From positions 23,088,833 through 23,152,832 of the forward strand of contig JAJEKV010000010.1 of the NCBI GenBank assembly GCA_021234155.1: a stretch of 64,000 bases of DNA. Direction: 5' to 3'. Below the pieces are notes generated by a model, which was not told the origin of the DNA, made no database searches, and saw nothing but the letters and a program-made list of their open reading frames with translations. The position numbers and the translations under genes are program-made. The stretch comes from Isoetes taiwanensis (taxonomy: Eukaryota > Streptophyta > Lycopodiopsida > Isoetales > Isoetaceae). Below, piece by piece: positions 30,700-43,529 of the stretch; within the stretch, counting starts at the first letter, position 1; every line of letters begins with the position of its first letter.

Positions 30700-33110
30700 G
30701 TGCAAGATCTGCCACACAAGAGTACGGATTTTAGGAGGAGGCATTCCACGCCCACTCTCACTCTATCTCCACATACATGGCAAATTAATAGGGTCATTTC
30801 TCTTCACAAAGCAGGTGATGAATCTGATCCTAATAATTATCCTATCATTATGATATATAGCTTTTATGCCAAGCTTTTTTCCACCATACCGAATGCTAAG
30901 AATAGTGCATGTGCTGATGCTAATAACGTGAGGGCAAAAAGGAAGGCAGGATTCCGGATTAAGAGATCTACAATCGACCATTTAGTAACAATGAGAGCAA
31001 TGATGGATTTTGTGATTGGGAAGAGAAAGTAACTATATGCAGTATTTGTAGACTTTTTGAAAGCCTTTGACATGGTAGGAAGAGTACATTTATGGGACAG
31101 AATGATAGCCCTTGAGGCGCCACTGCATATAGACAGACAGTTGCGCAGCTCTATGATAAGGTTTTAATTCGGCTTTCATTTTCGTACATCAGCGAGGAGT
31201 ATATTGAGAGTAATGTGGGGGTTAAGCAGGGCTGCCCGCTATCACCTACGCTTTTTGGTCTGTTTATGGATCAATTAGAGGGGTGGATGACGCAAAATGG
31301 TGGTGATGGAACAACTCTGAAAGGGTATGTTCTTTTGCTATTATTATATGCTGATGATGTTGTGCTGCTGTCCAGGAGTGTGGCAGGTTTACAAAGATAT
31401 TTGGATGCTATAGATCATTTTTGTGACGCAAAAGCAGGGTAAATATGGCTAAGACCAAGATAGTGGTGTTTGGAGGTAGACCATATCAAATTGCAGTACA
31501 AGGGAGAACATGTTGAATTGGTGGAAAACTATAAATACCTTGGTTTAATTGTAGATAAAAGCCCAAACTAGAACTTGGCAGCTGAGCAAAAAGCAGATGG
31601 TGGGCTTAAAGCCCTTTACGCCATGCAGCGCAGGTGTAAGAGAGCAGATATATGGAATTTTGGTATATTAAGAAGGATTTGTATATTGCTTTGGTGCAAT
31701 CGATTCTGTTGTATGGCAACAATGAAGTCCGAGAAAGGGCTCCTTATATAGAAATCTGTAACGTCGCAGGGCACGTCGCGTCGCATGCGACGTATTGTCA
31801 ACGGTCACATGCCAGGTCATGTCGCTCGTTGGCAGTACACGTGGCAAATATGTACTGACGTGTCATCCGTTCTGTGATGTCACGTGACGTCGCATGCGAT
31901 GTCACGTCGCAGGCATCCACCTGGCGTGGCACCTGTCGTCCACCTGGCGCAAACGTCCACCTGGCATGACAAATTTGCCAGGTCACGAGACGTCGCATGC
32001 GACGTCACGTCGCAGACGGTGACACCTGTCGTCCACCTAGTGCCGACATCCACCTGGCGTGACCATTTGCCGTGTCACGTCGACGCCGACGCCGCAGACG
32101 GCCGTGATGCGACGTGTCCGCGACGCGGTCGCCGCGATTGACGTCGCGATGTCACGCGTGGTTTGGCGGCGTCACGTGACTTAGACGTCGCAAACCCACG
32201 TCGCTAAATGTCCATTCTCTTGTTGTGAAGAAGGATTTGTATATTGCTTTGGTGCAATCGATTCTGTTGTATGGCTACGAGGTTTTGGGGGCCAGGTTTG
32301 GCACTAGATAGATGGAAGAAACTTGAGAAAATACAGAAAAGATTTTGTCGATCAGAGCTTCGCATTAGGATGCAAACACCTTATGACATGCTTCTAGTGG
32401 AATGTGGAATGTTTTCCCTGGAAATAGAAGCACTTTGCAGGACTCTCCACTATGTATATAAAGTCCTTTGTATGATGCCAGAGGTTTGTCTTCCGCGACT
32501 GGATTTGGAGGAGACACGAGCAAAGGGGTGGTTTGCAGATATAGAACTTTGGTTAGCCAGGTGGGGGATATAATGGATGATCTGGGGATGCATAAGGATG
32601 ACATACAGGGATGGATTAGGAGAAGTGTCACACGCATGTGCTGGAGGGAAGGTGCAGTTAAGAAGGAGTTCTATAGAAATCATATCAACCCTATGCTAAA
32701 GGGGCCAGGTACCTCCAGGAGAATATCTCAGTTAGATACTGACAAGCTATATGCAAAATGAGATTGAGTTCACATAGGTTAGAGGTTGAGCTAGGCAGGT
32801 GGAGCGGTATCCCACATGAGCTTAGATCTTGCAAGCTGTGTGACTGGGACACTTGAGGATGAGGCACACGTGCTTCTTCATTGTCTAGCATACATTGATT
32901 TTCGCGTTAAACATGGTATGCATGCTTGTACGCTTGTTGATTTTTTTGACCTTCCAGGTGTTCAGATTGGAGCATATATACTTGACATCTTGGATTACAG
33001 AGAGAAACGTCTAAAAATAATGGATGTAATTGAAGTGGATGAGGAAGAGATGGGAGAGGTTAATACATTGTTTACTGATGATGCATTAGATGATCTTTTT
33101 TACGCATGAC
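30700..33110 (+). pseudogene. LINE reverse transcriptase pseudogene
   Basis: Fragments in order: SLHKAGDESDPNNYPI and KAGFRIKRSTIDHLVTMRAM (30780-31020), YAVFVDFLKAFDMV (about 31035-31075, after a stop), GVKQGCPLSPTLFGLFMDQL (31215), YADDVVLLS (31345-31375), VENYKYLGLIV (about 31525-31560), then after an insertion a C-terminal part ending in DEAHVLLHCLAYIDFR (32855-32905). These are the RT blocks and terminal Cys/His motif of a non-LTR retrotransposon. Several stops and frame changes. Confidence 0.85.
31718..32227. mobile_element. CpG-dense 510-bp insertion between 48-bp direct repeats
   Basis: The LINE sequence AAGAAGGATTTGTATATTGC and the 28 bases after it occur at 31670-31717 and again at 32228-32275, identical by eye. 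The insert between is GC- and CpG-rich in an AT-rich neighbourhood. It contains a perfect 18-bp palindrome GACGTCGCATGCGACGTC at 31989-32006 with close relatives at 31779-31792 and 31884-31905, and repeated TCCACCTGGCG words. No ORF of note. Origin unknown. Confidence 0.75.
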
Positions 33111-33248
33111 AATGTACTGGTTTTGAACGTCTTATAGACCTGGCGGTCTCACAGTCGTAGTAATACAATTCCATTTCATTTCTCTCTTTTTTGTAACAAA
33201 ACCAGGAGGCAACTAATCATTAGCACTAGGAATACCAAGCCAGGGCAC

Positions 33249-34199
33249 CAGTGTTGTTTACGTACCCGTATTTTATGTTTACATACGTCCCGTACCTTCC
33301 TCACAGTACTATACGTACTATACCTATCAGTTGACAGGTCAAATTGAGCTCTTGTTTTATTAATACTGTACTTAACGTATTAATATATACAATACGTATA
33401 ATACGTACTTTATAAAAACATAGTGTCCAAATGACATTAGACCAATAGATTTGGTAAAATTATACATTAGGAAAAATACATTATTATATATTATAGATTA
33501 TAGAATAGGAGTAAGAAAGCGCATTAATAAACTTTAGACATTAGGGACATTATAAAATTGCAGTTTAAAAAAAAAACACCCCAATCTTCTTGCAAATAAA
33601 AACCCAAAACCTCTGTGTTTCCTTCTCTTTCTTCTCACCCTAGCCGCCGAATCGGAATGGAGATAGAGATGCAGACCCACCTTTCTCCTTGTTTTGTCAT
33701 GGTAGGAGGCATGCCTTCTCCTTAATGCTTCAGTAGCTTGCATTCATGCCAAGAAAGAAATACAGAGATTAGCATTGGATAATATCTTTGGATGCAACAA
33801 ATGAGCAACAATTACTTAAATTTATTTGTCTATGGGTGTAGATTGCAAACCAGAATATGAGGAGATATAACTCTTAGATAGACATATTTTGGATTGAAAA
33901 CTATGAGAAATACTTAATTGTCTAGAGTAACATATTTTGTTTCATTATTTAAAACTTGTTCTTCATACTAGTTGTTATTGCAACTATTTCGACTGCAATA
34001 CAAGAAATAATAGTTCTAAAAAATTACAGGAAGTACTTAACGTACTATACGTAAAGTACGTATTTTACGTATTTAATAAGTATTTTATAATTCCAAAAAA
34101 CGTATTTAAAGTACTTTTCAAATAAGAGGTATGCATACGATATTAATACGTTAAGTACGTATAATACCCGTATCGTACTAAACGTACCTGACAACACTG
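33249..34199. mobile_element. Non-autonomous hAT element (951 bp)
   Basis: Ends CAGTGTTGT...ACAACACTG with 9 matching terminal bases and a partly matching next 10 (TTTACGTAC / GTACGTTTAG-like). Flanked by 8-bp repeats CAGGGCAC (33241-33248) and CAGAGCAC (34200-34207), one mismatch. Both subterminal zones are full of TACGTA, TACGTACT and ACGTATT words, as expected for hAT transposase-binding sites. No transposase ORF. Confidence 0.8.
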
Positions 34200-37100
34200 C
34201 AGAGCACAATCTTCAAGCTGGGAAGCTGGCGCACTTCATGTCCAAAAATAATGTAAGAACACTTCGATGGTTGTGGTCATTTTTTATCCTTCTATCCTCA
34301 TTTTGATTTTCCAAAGCTGTTATAGTTGCTATTGGGGTAAGGAAGAGCAATGAAATAGAGTCACAGCAAGAAACAAGGGGATTAGCGGCGCCCTTGCGGA
34401 AATAAAATTTCACGCTCTATAAAATTGAAAAGAAGTTTTTTTTCATTACTTTCTTTTTGTCCTTGCTTGCTTACTTAAACCTAAGAAATTAAATTGAAGT
34501 GAAAGAATAATTGAGAAATCACCTTCACATTGCGCCCGAAATGCCACTTATCATTCCCCTTTTGACATAAAAAAGCCAGTAATTGAATAAATTTTGCTTT
34601 CTAGCCCTCTTTACTTTGAAAGGTTTTTAGACACCTCATTTTCCTCTTACTCTATGACCATAATTTATGAGATATTCTTTTCTCTTAGCATTTTTTTTTC
34701 TTTCATTGTCTCTGGTTTTTAGCAGGGTTGCCTAACCCGAGATGCATGATTTCGTGCAATTCCAAGCTGTCCACGTGGGCATCCACATCATCATACCCTA
34801 GGGTTTTGATCTAATAGGGTGGGAGAGGTCATGTTGTGAATGATGCCTGATCCTCTGTGTTTGATTCTTGGCAATGTGCTTGCACACAGCGGAACACAAT
34901 ATTCAATAAGCATTTTTTACTCTGTGCTTCGCTGGACTTCTAAATTGATCGATATTATGGAGAAGCCACATTTGTTTTGTTAAAATTTCTATCAAAATGA
35001 GCTATCTTTTCATCTCAAAAAATGGCAGTGAAACCCTCAAAAATTCTATTTATGGACCAAAGGCCGAGAATTGCATGATTGCAGATTCACCTCGCTATGG
35101 AGAAGGTGCAGAAAAGGATGTATGGCTGTCAAGTCATTTGGTTTCTTTTCTTGCATTGGTGTGCATCCAACATCATTTACGTGCTCATAATTCCAAGAAT
35201 TTAGGTTTTACTAATCCAAGTTGTAAATGTAGTTGCTTGATGAGATAATGGAGTTCGTACACGAAGAAGAAGCTGAAGAAATAATTGTTTGCCTTGATAG
35301 TAATAAAGATCTTGATAAATATACAGAAGCTAGAGGACAATGTTCGTCCCTGATTTTTATACGTTTGTTTAAAGTGGTGAATGATGAGAGTATGAGGTCT
35401 GATGAAGAGGAAACTGTAAGACAATGTTATTGATCACATTGAAGACAATGATACTGGCATGTGGAATCTAATTCATCTGATGACATGATAAAGATTCTGC
35501 CAGTGGGAGCACATCACTCCCACACATTGAAGATCTTTCTTTTTATATGCCTAACCACATCAAGATATAAAGATATATATAAAGATAAGGTGGTTGATTT
35601 TGATAAGTTTTGTAAATGCAGATAAGCTGATTCAGTATGGCTGCGGTTGCTTTTATATCTTTTGAGTCTAGAGCCAAGCTTGGCGTGCAATTAAAAACTA
35701 GGGCTTCTGTGCATTTTGATGAAGATCATGAAGCTAAGGAGGGTCTGTTTACTACCATTGATGCATGTGCGTCATATGCTTTTATGGTGCTTGATCAATC
35801 TAGGCAACTTGTGGACTGAGGTATGTTATGTATTGAAACATATCTAGAGAATGCAAGTTGGGCAAGTCATGGACTATGATATGTTATGTATTTGAAACAT
35901 ATCTAGAATATGCAAGTTCTGGAATATTTAAAACTTAGTATTTGAAGCTGTTTCAGTTGGAGAACAACTTCTCTTGGCATTTATTGAAGAGCCTATAGTA
36001 TCTAGGCATTCTTCACCTTTGCTTAGTAGATTGAAATGATTCTTGGGAGACTATCAATCGGCATCCTTCCGCAATTTTAAAGCACATGAAATGAGCATTT
36101 GAGGATATGGTTCAAAGCAGAAGAGCTATCAAGACATGCCAGGAATGCCAGTTTCTATTCCTTGCCAATCTGAAGGGACTCACGCAATAATTATAGGACA
36201 CGAGTGAACCTTCTTATCTGTTTTTGCAAAAGTTGTTTGCGTAAGTGCTGCCTTTTTGACAAGCCTGATGAAGTGCATTTCTTAGAAAGAATAAAGGATT
36301 TATAATAACCGAGAAATCTGTAGAGACCAGTTTATGCTATCATTCGAGATGTGGCATCAAGTAATAGTGCATTTGTTCCAATGTGGAAGCTTGGATTTGT
36401 GAATCATTTAAAACATTTGAAGAATGTTAAGCAATTTTTAAGAATCTTATTAGTTGAAAGTTATACATGGTTTTCTGGTAAGTGTTCCTCCGTTGTCTGC
36501 AACTTTACAATTCTATGCTTATGTACATCATGGGGCTCACACCATTTTCCATTTTTTCTTTATAGATCTTTTTCCCAAGTCATACAGATGCATGATCTAA
36601 CGATTTGCCACATAATATTTGGTTATCCTTTCTGATAAAGTAGTTGACATGCAACCTTTTTGTTTGTCATGTGTCATTATGCTAAAAATGTTAAGCAATT
36701 TTTAAGGGTCGTATTAGTTGAGAATTATACATGGTTATCTGGTGCGTGTCCTTCCGGTGTTTGCAAGTTCTATATTTTAGACACCAAATGATACTAATAT
36801 GATGTGGTATGGAGTTAAGGAGCCTTGCTTTGATATGCCATTTTGCAGAGCATTTGGTTGCAAAAATACAGGGAAGCGACCTGCATGTAACTAGGACACT
36901 GAAAGGAAGAGGTAAGATTGCTTTGTGGAATGATTGTATTAAGTGGCAGTTGACCATTCTTCCTTTTGATGTTTGGCATCATGTTCTTTACGCATCAACC
37001 ATCAAAAGAAAGCACCTCCTTCTCGAGCTGGTTGTTTATTATAGAGGATATATAGCAAAGATAGAATTGCCACATGTACATGCTGTCTTTCCTTTATCTC

Positions 37101-38849
37101 ATGCTGATTCTAGCATGTCTTTGCATTTCTAGGCTGAAGTTGGGTGTTGATATAAGTCCGTTTTACTTTATCTATCTACTTAGAATGCTTGCTTGGCTCC
37201 CATCATGCTATTATGTTTGAGAACTTATGTTTATACACCCTCAGGTTGAAAAAGTACCAACTAGTAGAAAGCTCAAGGAAATGGATTGTTTTACCTTCTA
37301 TTGTTCTTTGTTACGCAGGATATCTTCTAAAGTATGGAGCTAGTTTGTAACATGAAGGATATCTTCTAAAGTATGTCGATTGTTACCGCAGAACGAAGAC
37401 GAGCATAAACATATGTCTGTCATTGGAATGTTGAATGTAGCTAAAAACCACATGCATATCCGTGACAGTCCATCATGAATATAAAGCGCATCACAACATT
37501 AGTGATTGCAAAGTTGCATTTCTGTGTCTTGCTTGCACAGTGATCCATACGATCTCAATGATACATGATATATACTTGGAGTATTAGTGCCCAATTGACC
37601 GAATTTGGACAACTGATTATGCTTGACATAGAGTTGACCGAACACCAAAATGACATGCAATATTATTTTCTCTTGATCTATTGATGGAAGGTCTTGAAGG
37701 AGACGAAGCTATCCTTTTAACATAAATAAAGCTGTAGAAGTTCTTTATGCAAATAGGTGAATACTTGGTTTTGATGTGAAGATTTTAGATCGCAAATATT
37801 CAAAGCATAAGATAATAAGCAAGCACTCATATTACAGAAAAATGAATTGAAAAATATCGCAAGTGAAGCATTCCTTATTATGAAGAATATAATCTAGGAA
37901 ATACAAGCCAGCTCATCTTATGGAGAACTGGCTCAAGTTTACCCATATAAATGTAACACACGATGAAAGGGATGAGCTTATTATTTGATCCATTGTAACT
38001 TTTGTTGCTCTGTTTTCATTAGACTGGAACATCTGAAACCAGATGATGTAACTGGAATATGTGTTATTTTGCTATCCAATAGTGATTCAGCATTGAAATC
38101 CAATAATGATCCAAGATTTTGCCTAATAGAGAAAGGACCATTGAGAGCGTATAGAAATGCATCTTGTGCATGCATGTTTTTCATATCCAACTGGTTGATG
38201 AACAAGTAAACTTTGGTTGCAAAGTTTTTAGTTGCAATGTGATCTTTTATACAAAAAATGTAGATATTTATTGGTTTTGAAGCAACGGTGTTCAAAAATT
38301 AGACTAAATAATCATCGGTAACTTTAGCATTCAGCTTTGAAACATGACATGAAAGGGCAAACGCACCTGCCATCACGCCACCTAAGCCTTTGCAACAATC
38401 TCACAATCTCAACAATTCACATAATTGTAGCAATGGTTCTCGTCCAATCTCCCTCCTCCAAGTGAGCCTACTAATCTCAAATACTTACTTTCATAACATA
38501 TATTCCTTTCTTTTCTCCTTTTCCTTCTCGTCCCTTCAAGCCTAACACTTCCCCAAGCCTGCCTTACCTAACACTTCCCCAAGCCTGCCTTACCGCTAGT
38601 TCTTCTTTCTTCTCTTTACAATAGATCCCATTGTAGCTTGTGTGGTAATTTGGGTACTACATTTAGGTCTTTTTCTAGGTTCATGTTGCTTCCAATATGC
38701 AAGGTTTTAATTGAAATGCTTAAGCGCTTCAATCTCATATATTTAGGAGCATATTCCGTATTGTTATGAATGGTCACAAATTTCATTACTAAGCAAATGT
38801 TAAACATTAAGAGCTGTCCAACCGCATATGTTTGGAACTAAAGAAATGT

Positions 38850-39325
38850 TCACGGCGGCCTCGGCTGCCGTGATAAACTTCTTGTAGATTTAAATGGGAA
38901 AATTCCAAATATACCCTTCAAGTTTACAAGAATTCCAAAAATACCCTCCAAATGAAGAGAATTTTTAGAAAAATGGTAATATAGTTTTTGTTGCTCCTCA
39001 AATTCAAAAGTGGTCTTCACGAACATTATAGAACAGAATAAGATCTTCCTAATAAGATCAAATTTATCGAAATCGAAATTAAAATTCATAAGTTGTGCTC
39101 ATTTACGTTGTCTTTTATAGCACGCACTTAAAACACTATAACTTGAAGATTCCAAACCCATTTTAGACTATTCTATTGCAACTAAATAGCTCTTACTCTC
39201 ATTTATAAGTTTCGTAAAAGGCACTTTTTAGTTGATTGATCAAAGAAAGTCATCTCCATGTGAGCCAAATACCCTGTTTCTAGTGGTGGTTTTGGAATAT
39301 TTGTAAACTTGAGGGGTATATTTGG
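38850..39325. repeat. Inverted repeat with about 39-bp arms, next to a GC-rich hairpin
   Basis: Arms near 38901-38940 and 39284-39325 pair through AATTCCAAATATACCCTTCA and GAGGGGTATATTTGGAATT, with few mismatches. A 22-base hairpin (CACGGC...GCCGTG, 10 paired bases) lies just outside at 38850-38871. Likely an old foldback or MITE; no clear target duplication. Confidence 0.55.
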
Positions 39326-39404
39326 AATTTTTGCTAAATAATTCGAGCCTATTAACGTGATTGGCGGAGGCCCAATGAGCAAGTTGGTGTGATATTCACG
39401 TCTC

Positions 39405-39530
39405 AGTCTCATAGACTAGGTGATCTCTTGTCGATTTTGGTCTCATAGTCTCATAGAATAGGTGATCTCTTGTTGATTTTGTGGTTAGTCTCATAGACCA
39501 GCTGATCTCTTGTTGATTTTGTGGTTAGTT
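39405..39530 (+). repeat. Three-copy tandem repeat of about 40 bp
   Basis: GTCTCATAGA..AGGTGATCTCTTGTTGATTTT in three imperfect copies. Confidence 0.85.
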
Positions 39531-40544
39531 CATTTTGGTCCATTATTTATGAGGAATTCTATTCTCGTCGTTGCTTAGATGAACATACTCCTATGTGAAG
39601 GGCACCTAAATATTCCAAAAAGACGCATGCATGTGAATAGTTCATCTTTGCGTGCTACAAACCTATGGCCTTTTCCTGAAAATAAATAATGACAAATTTT
39701 GCAGATTCATTTCTTGCATGCAAAAAAATTTATATCAAGAATTTTTTTTAAGTTGTTCTTAGTTCTAAATATAGGTTCTTAATTATTTCTTCTCATGCTC
39801 ATTTGATGGAGCTCCTATTCAAAATTTTCTTCATCACATTTATGAAATTCTTAATCATACTATATTTATGTGCCTCCACATCTTTTGAGCAGCACTTACA
39901 GAATGTTTAAAGTAATTATTGTTATAGTTTATGAAATTTCTATGTTTTTATCCATTGGAATTTGATCTCCAAAAAAGCTACTGCTTCGTAAAGCACAATC
40001 ATAGAAATTCCTCAAAAGATTCTTGATAATGTAGAATGACTATATTTGTAAAAGTGAGATTCTTAACATATTTGACAGTTTTTTCCCCTTTATTCAGTTG
40101 TTATTAAACATATCAACATCATACTTCTTTTGGTGTAAATCTCCATTCCACACTTCCAGAATTCCTCAATGTGTATATTGTAGCCTCCGATTTTCTTGAG
40201 GTGTGGATGTTTGCCTTCAATTATTGAACCAATAAATCTGAGTTTATTTTCACACACTGGTATAGAGCATCGTTACTGCAACCTTTCGAGGTGGGGTTTT
40301 GTAACCCTGGCAATAATAATTGTAAAAGCTCCATGGTGTGGGTCCTGTGGCCTAATTTGTCTTGCGAACGCAAAAGATTAATTCTGTTCTATATTATTTG
40401 ATGTTGGGTCATCCTCATACCCTTATACATCATTCAAACAATAGGAAATCAATATGGGTCTTTTCATAAACTATAAAGGATACAACTGCCGACACGCATA
40501 GTCTCCATGTGGAACATGCTCGAATGATGTTGCATGTAAATATA

Positions 40545-40770
40545 GTATACAACACATGTATGACACTAAGATCCTACGTTCAACATGGTATACAACACAT
40601 GTATGACACTAAGATCCTACGTTCATTAGAGGTGCTGCTTCCAAACATGGTTATAAATGATACAAGGTGATGAGATGTATAGTCTCCATCTGAAACATGT
40701 TCCAATGGTGGGGCATGCAAATATAATATACAACACATGTATGACACTAAGATCCTATGTGCATTAGAGA
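40545..40770 (+). repeat. Repeated segment with GTATACAACACATGTATGAC
   Basis: Three copies of the word run through ACTAAGATCCTA, two adjacent (40549-40620) and one at 40725-40765 within a longer duplicated block. Confidence 0.8.
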
Positions 40771-40794
40771 TGCGTCATACACTTGCACATATGT

Positions 40795-40925
40795 GTGCTT
40801 AAGGTCTCTATCGGAGGACCATTATTGGTCAGACTCGAACCCATGGGCTTGTTTGGATTCAAGGTCTCTATTGTAGGACCACTATTGGTCAGACTCAAAC
40901 CCATGACTAATGTCTCTACCACAAG
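40795..40925 (-). repeat. Two tRNA-like (B-box) relics in tandem
   Basis: On the minus strand GGGTTCGAGTCTGACC (about 40835-40850) and GGGTTTGAGTCTGACC (about 40892-40907) each follow a GGTCCTxCxATAGAGACC-like word. These resemble Pol III B boxes of tRNA-derived SINEs. No complete cloverleaf is seen. Confidence 0.45.
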
Positions 40926-41798
40926 ACTGAGATTAGTTAGGCTGCAACCCTAACCTTGATTCCTTTCGAAATACACCCTTTGTATTTTATGAGTGTGTTT
41001 TCTTCTATTTCTCGTGATTGCATTTCTTTTTAGATACTATTACTGTTAGCAGTAGGAATATAGTATCAGTGTTTGCCATACTCACGAAATAACAACTCAT
41101 ACGCCATTTCAATCCTCACACGCAAGGGACGTTTGACTCTATGGGGATGGGTTGTAGTATGGTGTTCTAGAATGGATAGAGTATTGTTGTGCAACAGTTT
41201 TAAGGGAGAGCGATAAACAAGTTTAAGAAGAATAAAAAACATATTTTGTGTGTGTGTTTATATGGTGGTGATAATAGAATTCATGGAAGCTGTAGCTTAT
41301 AAGAATATAATAGAATAGATTAAATTTTTATCATCCAGGGAGATCAATCGGCTTTTGGGACCCAAAGAAAGCGTAGGAACAATTTTTGGCGAGGATCATG
41401 TTTGTATAAGGTGTGCTGTAAAATATTCCAAGGGAGAGGGTATGGTCAAAATTGGCATTGCATATGCGAAGGGATATGCCAAAGAAAAACTGCGGCCAAT
41501 GGGAAAGAGGTGACGTGGAAAATGGGGCAGACAATTAAATATAGGACCACGTGTTGGTCTGACAAGAGATCGGCCAAATCGTGAGTGGTCAATTCGGCGG
41601 CAGTCCGGTCAAAAGTATGCCTTGTTTGAAGCCCTTCATTCTATAACACAGAGCTCTGGCTATGGCGACGGCGCTCCTCCGACCCTCTTCCCCATTCGCC
41701 CTGCTGCTATTCTAAGGTTTGCCGCCGGACTCGTCGCATTCTTTTCATCTTTTTTCTTTCTTTTCCGCCTCATTCTGGTCGTTTAAATCGCCCCAAAC

Positions 41799-42377
41799 AT
41801 GGGAAATCGGACCTCTTGCACTCAAGTAGTGCCCATGGTGCCTGGATCCGGCGTTAAAATACTCCATCCAGATGGTAAAATGGAGGAAATACGCGGCCCT
41901 GTGTCTGCCGGAAAGATTATGCTTCAGAACCCTCAGCATTTGGTCTGGCGATGGAATGCCGTGACGAAAAAGCACCAGTCGCTTCCGGCGGATGCAACCC
42001 TAGAAATGGGACGGCTTTATTTCTTGCTGCCGGAAGGGGCTTGTGTGGGAGGACTCTTTAGGGCTTCTCCGAAACCGATTTGTGCTCCGGTTGTGCAGGT
42101 TAAAACAAAGACGGCAAAACTGAAGCGGTCCAGATCTTATCCTGGTAGCAGAAGCAGGGGCACCCGTTTGCTGCATGCATTTTTGGTACGGCACAGAGGA
42201 TCTGTCACCAAGGTAACTGTTTCTAGTGATTGTGTAGTTGGAACTACTCTGTCCGAAGCATCATCTAGCTCTTCTACAGAAAAAACTTCACAAAATTTGA
42301 CTTTCCAGACAAGATTGGTCTCTAGAACTGAATCCTGGAAGCCTCGCTTGGCTACTATTGAAGAATCTGCAACCTGA
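41799..42377 (+). CDS. PADRE-domain (DUF4228) protein
   Basis: Intact single-exon gene of 192 codons, the usual size and structure of the plant DUF4228/PADRE family. It starts MGN, a likely N-myristoylation signal, then a strand VKILHPDGKMEEIRGPVSAGKIML and the core LPADATLEMGRLYFLLP, both typical of the family (residues about 18-80). The C-terminal half is basic and Ser-rich and ends SWKPRLATIEESAT, a conserved closing motif (W-x-P-x-L-x-x-I-x-E) of these proteins. PADRE genes in Arabidopsis respond to pathogens and abiotic stress; the molecular role is unknown. The start is supported by the MGN and by an in-frame 5' leader without a better ATG. Best intact host gene here. Confidence 0.9.
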   Translation: MGNRTSCTQVVPMVPGSGVKILHPDGKMEEIRGPVSAGKIMLQNPQHLVWRWNAVTKKHQSLPADATLEMGRLYFLLPEGACVGGLFRASPKPICAPVVQVKTKTAKLKRSRSYPGSRSRGTRLLHAFLVRHRGSVTKVTVSSDCVVGTTLSEASSSSSTEKTSQNLTFQTRLVSRTESWKPRLATIEESAT

Positions 42378-42954
42378 TAATGCCTGATTTTTGTGGATTC
42401 AAATCCAAACCTGATCGATTTCGAATGGTCTGTCAAACTAGATCAATCAATCGACTGTGTACTTATGAAGAAGAGCTCAGCTCTATGAGTAACGTGTTGT
42501 AAGTGTACTTATTTGGAGTACACTTAGGGCAGCTTTTGTGTATTCTTTGGTTCAAGTTTTGTAAATAGAATACTGAATTGGATGCATTCACCTGCCAAAA
42601 AAATGCGTGCTCTGTACATTCTGTCGGAATGTGAATGGCTATGCCCCACTTTTTCAGCCTGAAGCTTAAGCTATTTTGTCTTGTTCATTGTAGCTTTGAA
42701 TGTTGGCATATCAACAGAGCTGTCAATTTATCATTCCATTTACCACCATGTATTTGCTTGTTTGTTCGCATTTTCAAACTTAAACAATATAGCCGTTTTG
42801 ATATTTTATTCCACTCAATTAATTTAATTCTAACGATATAGCCCTGCCTTAAATTCAAATATCAAAATTATGTTAGTTGATATTTTATTCCACTCAATTA
42901 ATTTAATTTTAACGATATAGCCCTGCCTCAAATTCAGATATCTTTAATGATGTT

Positions 42955-43525
42955 AGGAAACAACCTTCCACACTTCAATATAGCATGGAAGTTGGGTTGC
43001 CTCCTTGGTTTGTTGGGTCGCCTCCTTTATTTGGGAAACTTTTTAAGCACAATCGGCACATTTTCTGCTGTATTTAGCCTAGCCTACCAACTACATTCTG
43101 GCACTCCGTTCCTATGGAAATTATAGTGTGAACACATGGTAACTGGCACTCCATTCCTATTGAAATTATATTGTGAACACGGTAAGCTACAACTGTTCCC
43201 AGAAATTTCCCGTACTAAGGTTGCCTCTTTTGTCCGAGGATTCTGGGCCTCTTTTGTCGGAGGATTATCTTAATGCAACTATCTATATGCAATGCAATGG
43301 GATGGAAACTAAGTTGACCGTTAGAGACAATCAATCAAGAAACTCCACTGCATGTAGCGGCTCCCCAATTTCCACATTGTTGGGAAAACAAAATTGGTCA
43401 AGGATTCTGCAACAAGGGGAGACTCGCTTCCAGCTAACGCCGATTGCAGGGCCTCTTCAGCTTTGCAAAATCGCCTCCCAATGTCGCTTCACTAAAGGTA
43501 ACAACATTATAGAAAGGTCTCTCTT
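42955..43525 (+). repeat. Longest member of a dispersed repeat family
   Basis: Pieces of this 570-base stretch occur in reverse orientation at 1925-2190, 3596-3765 and 30545-30690. It contains an internal duplication (TGGCACTCC.TTCCTAT.GAAATTATA at 43100 and 43146). The frame 43173-43562 is not convincing as a gene. Class unknown. Confidence 0.65.
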
Positions 43526-43529
43526 AGTA

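Larger units (their letters stand above)
34208..41640. other. Long AT-rich stretch without a recognisable gene
   Basis: No frame over about 107 codons and no domain recognised. Contents: a duplicated 90-base segment (about 36412 and 36688, both with GTTAAGCAATTTTTAAG), the inverted arms and GC hairpin at 38850-39325, a triple repeat of TAGGTGATCTCTTGT at 39405-39530, a duplicated GTATACAACACATGTATGAC segment at 40545-40760, and tRNA-like relics at 40795-40925. Short frames at 34997-35430 and 36809-37132 could be exon remnants, but no splice pattern supports them. Confidence 0.5.

Noticed and set aside
42137-42436. Minus-strand frame over the PADRE gene
   Set aside because: Shadow of the plus-strand gene; no domain.
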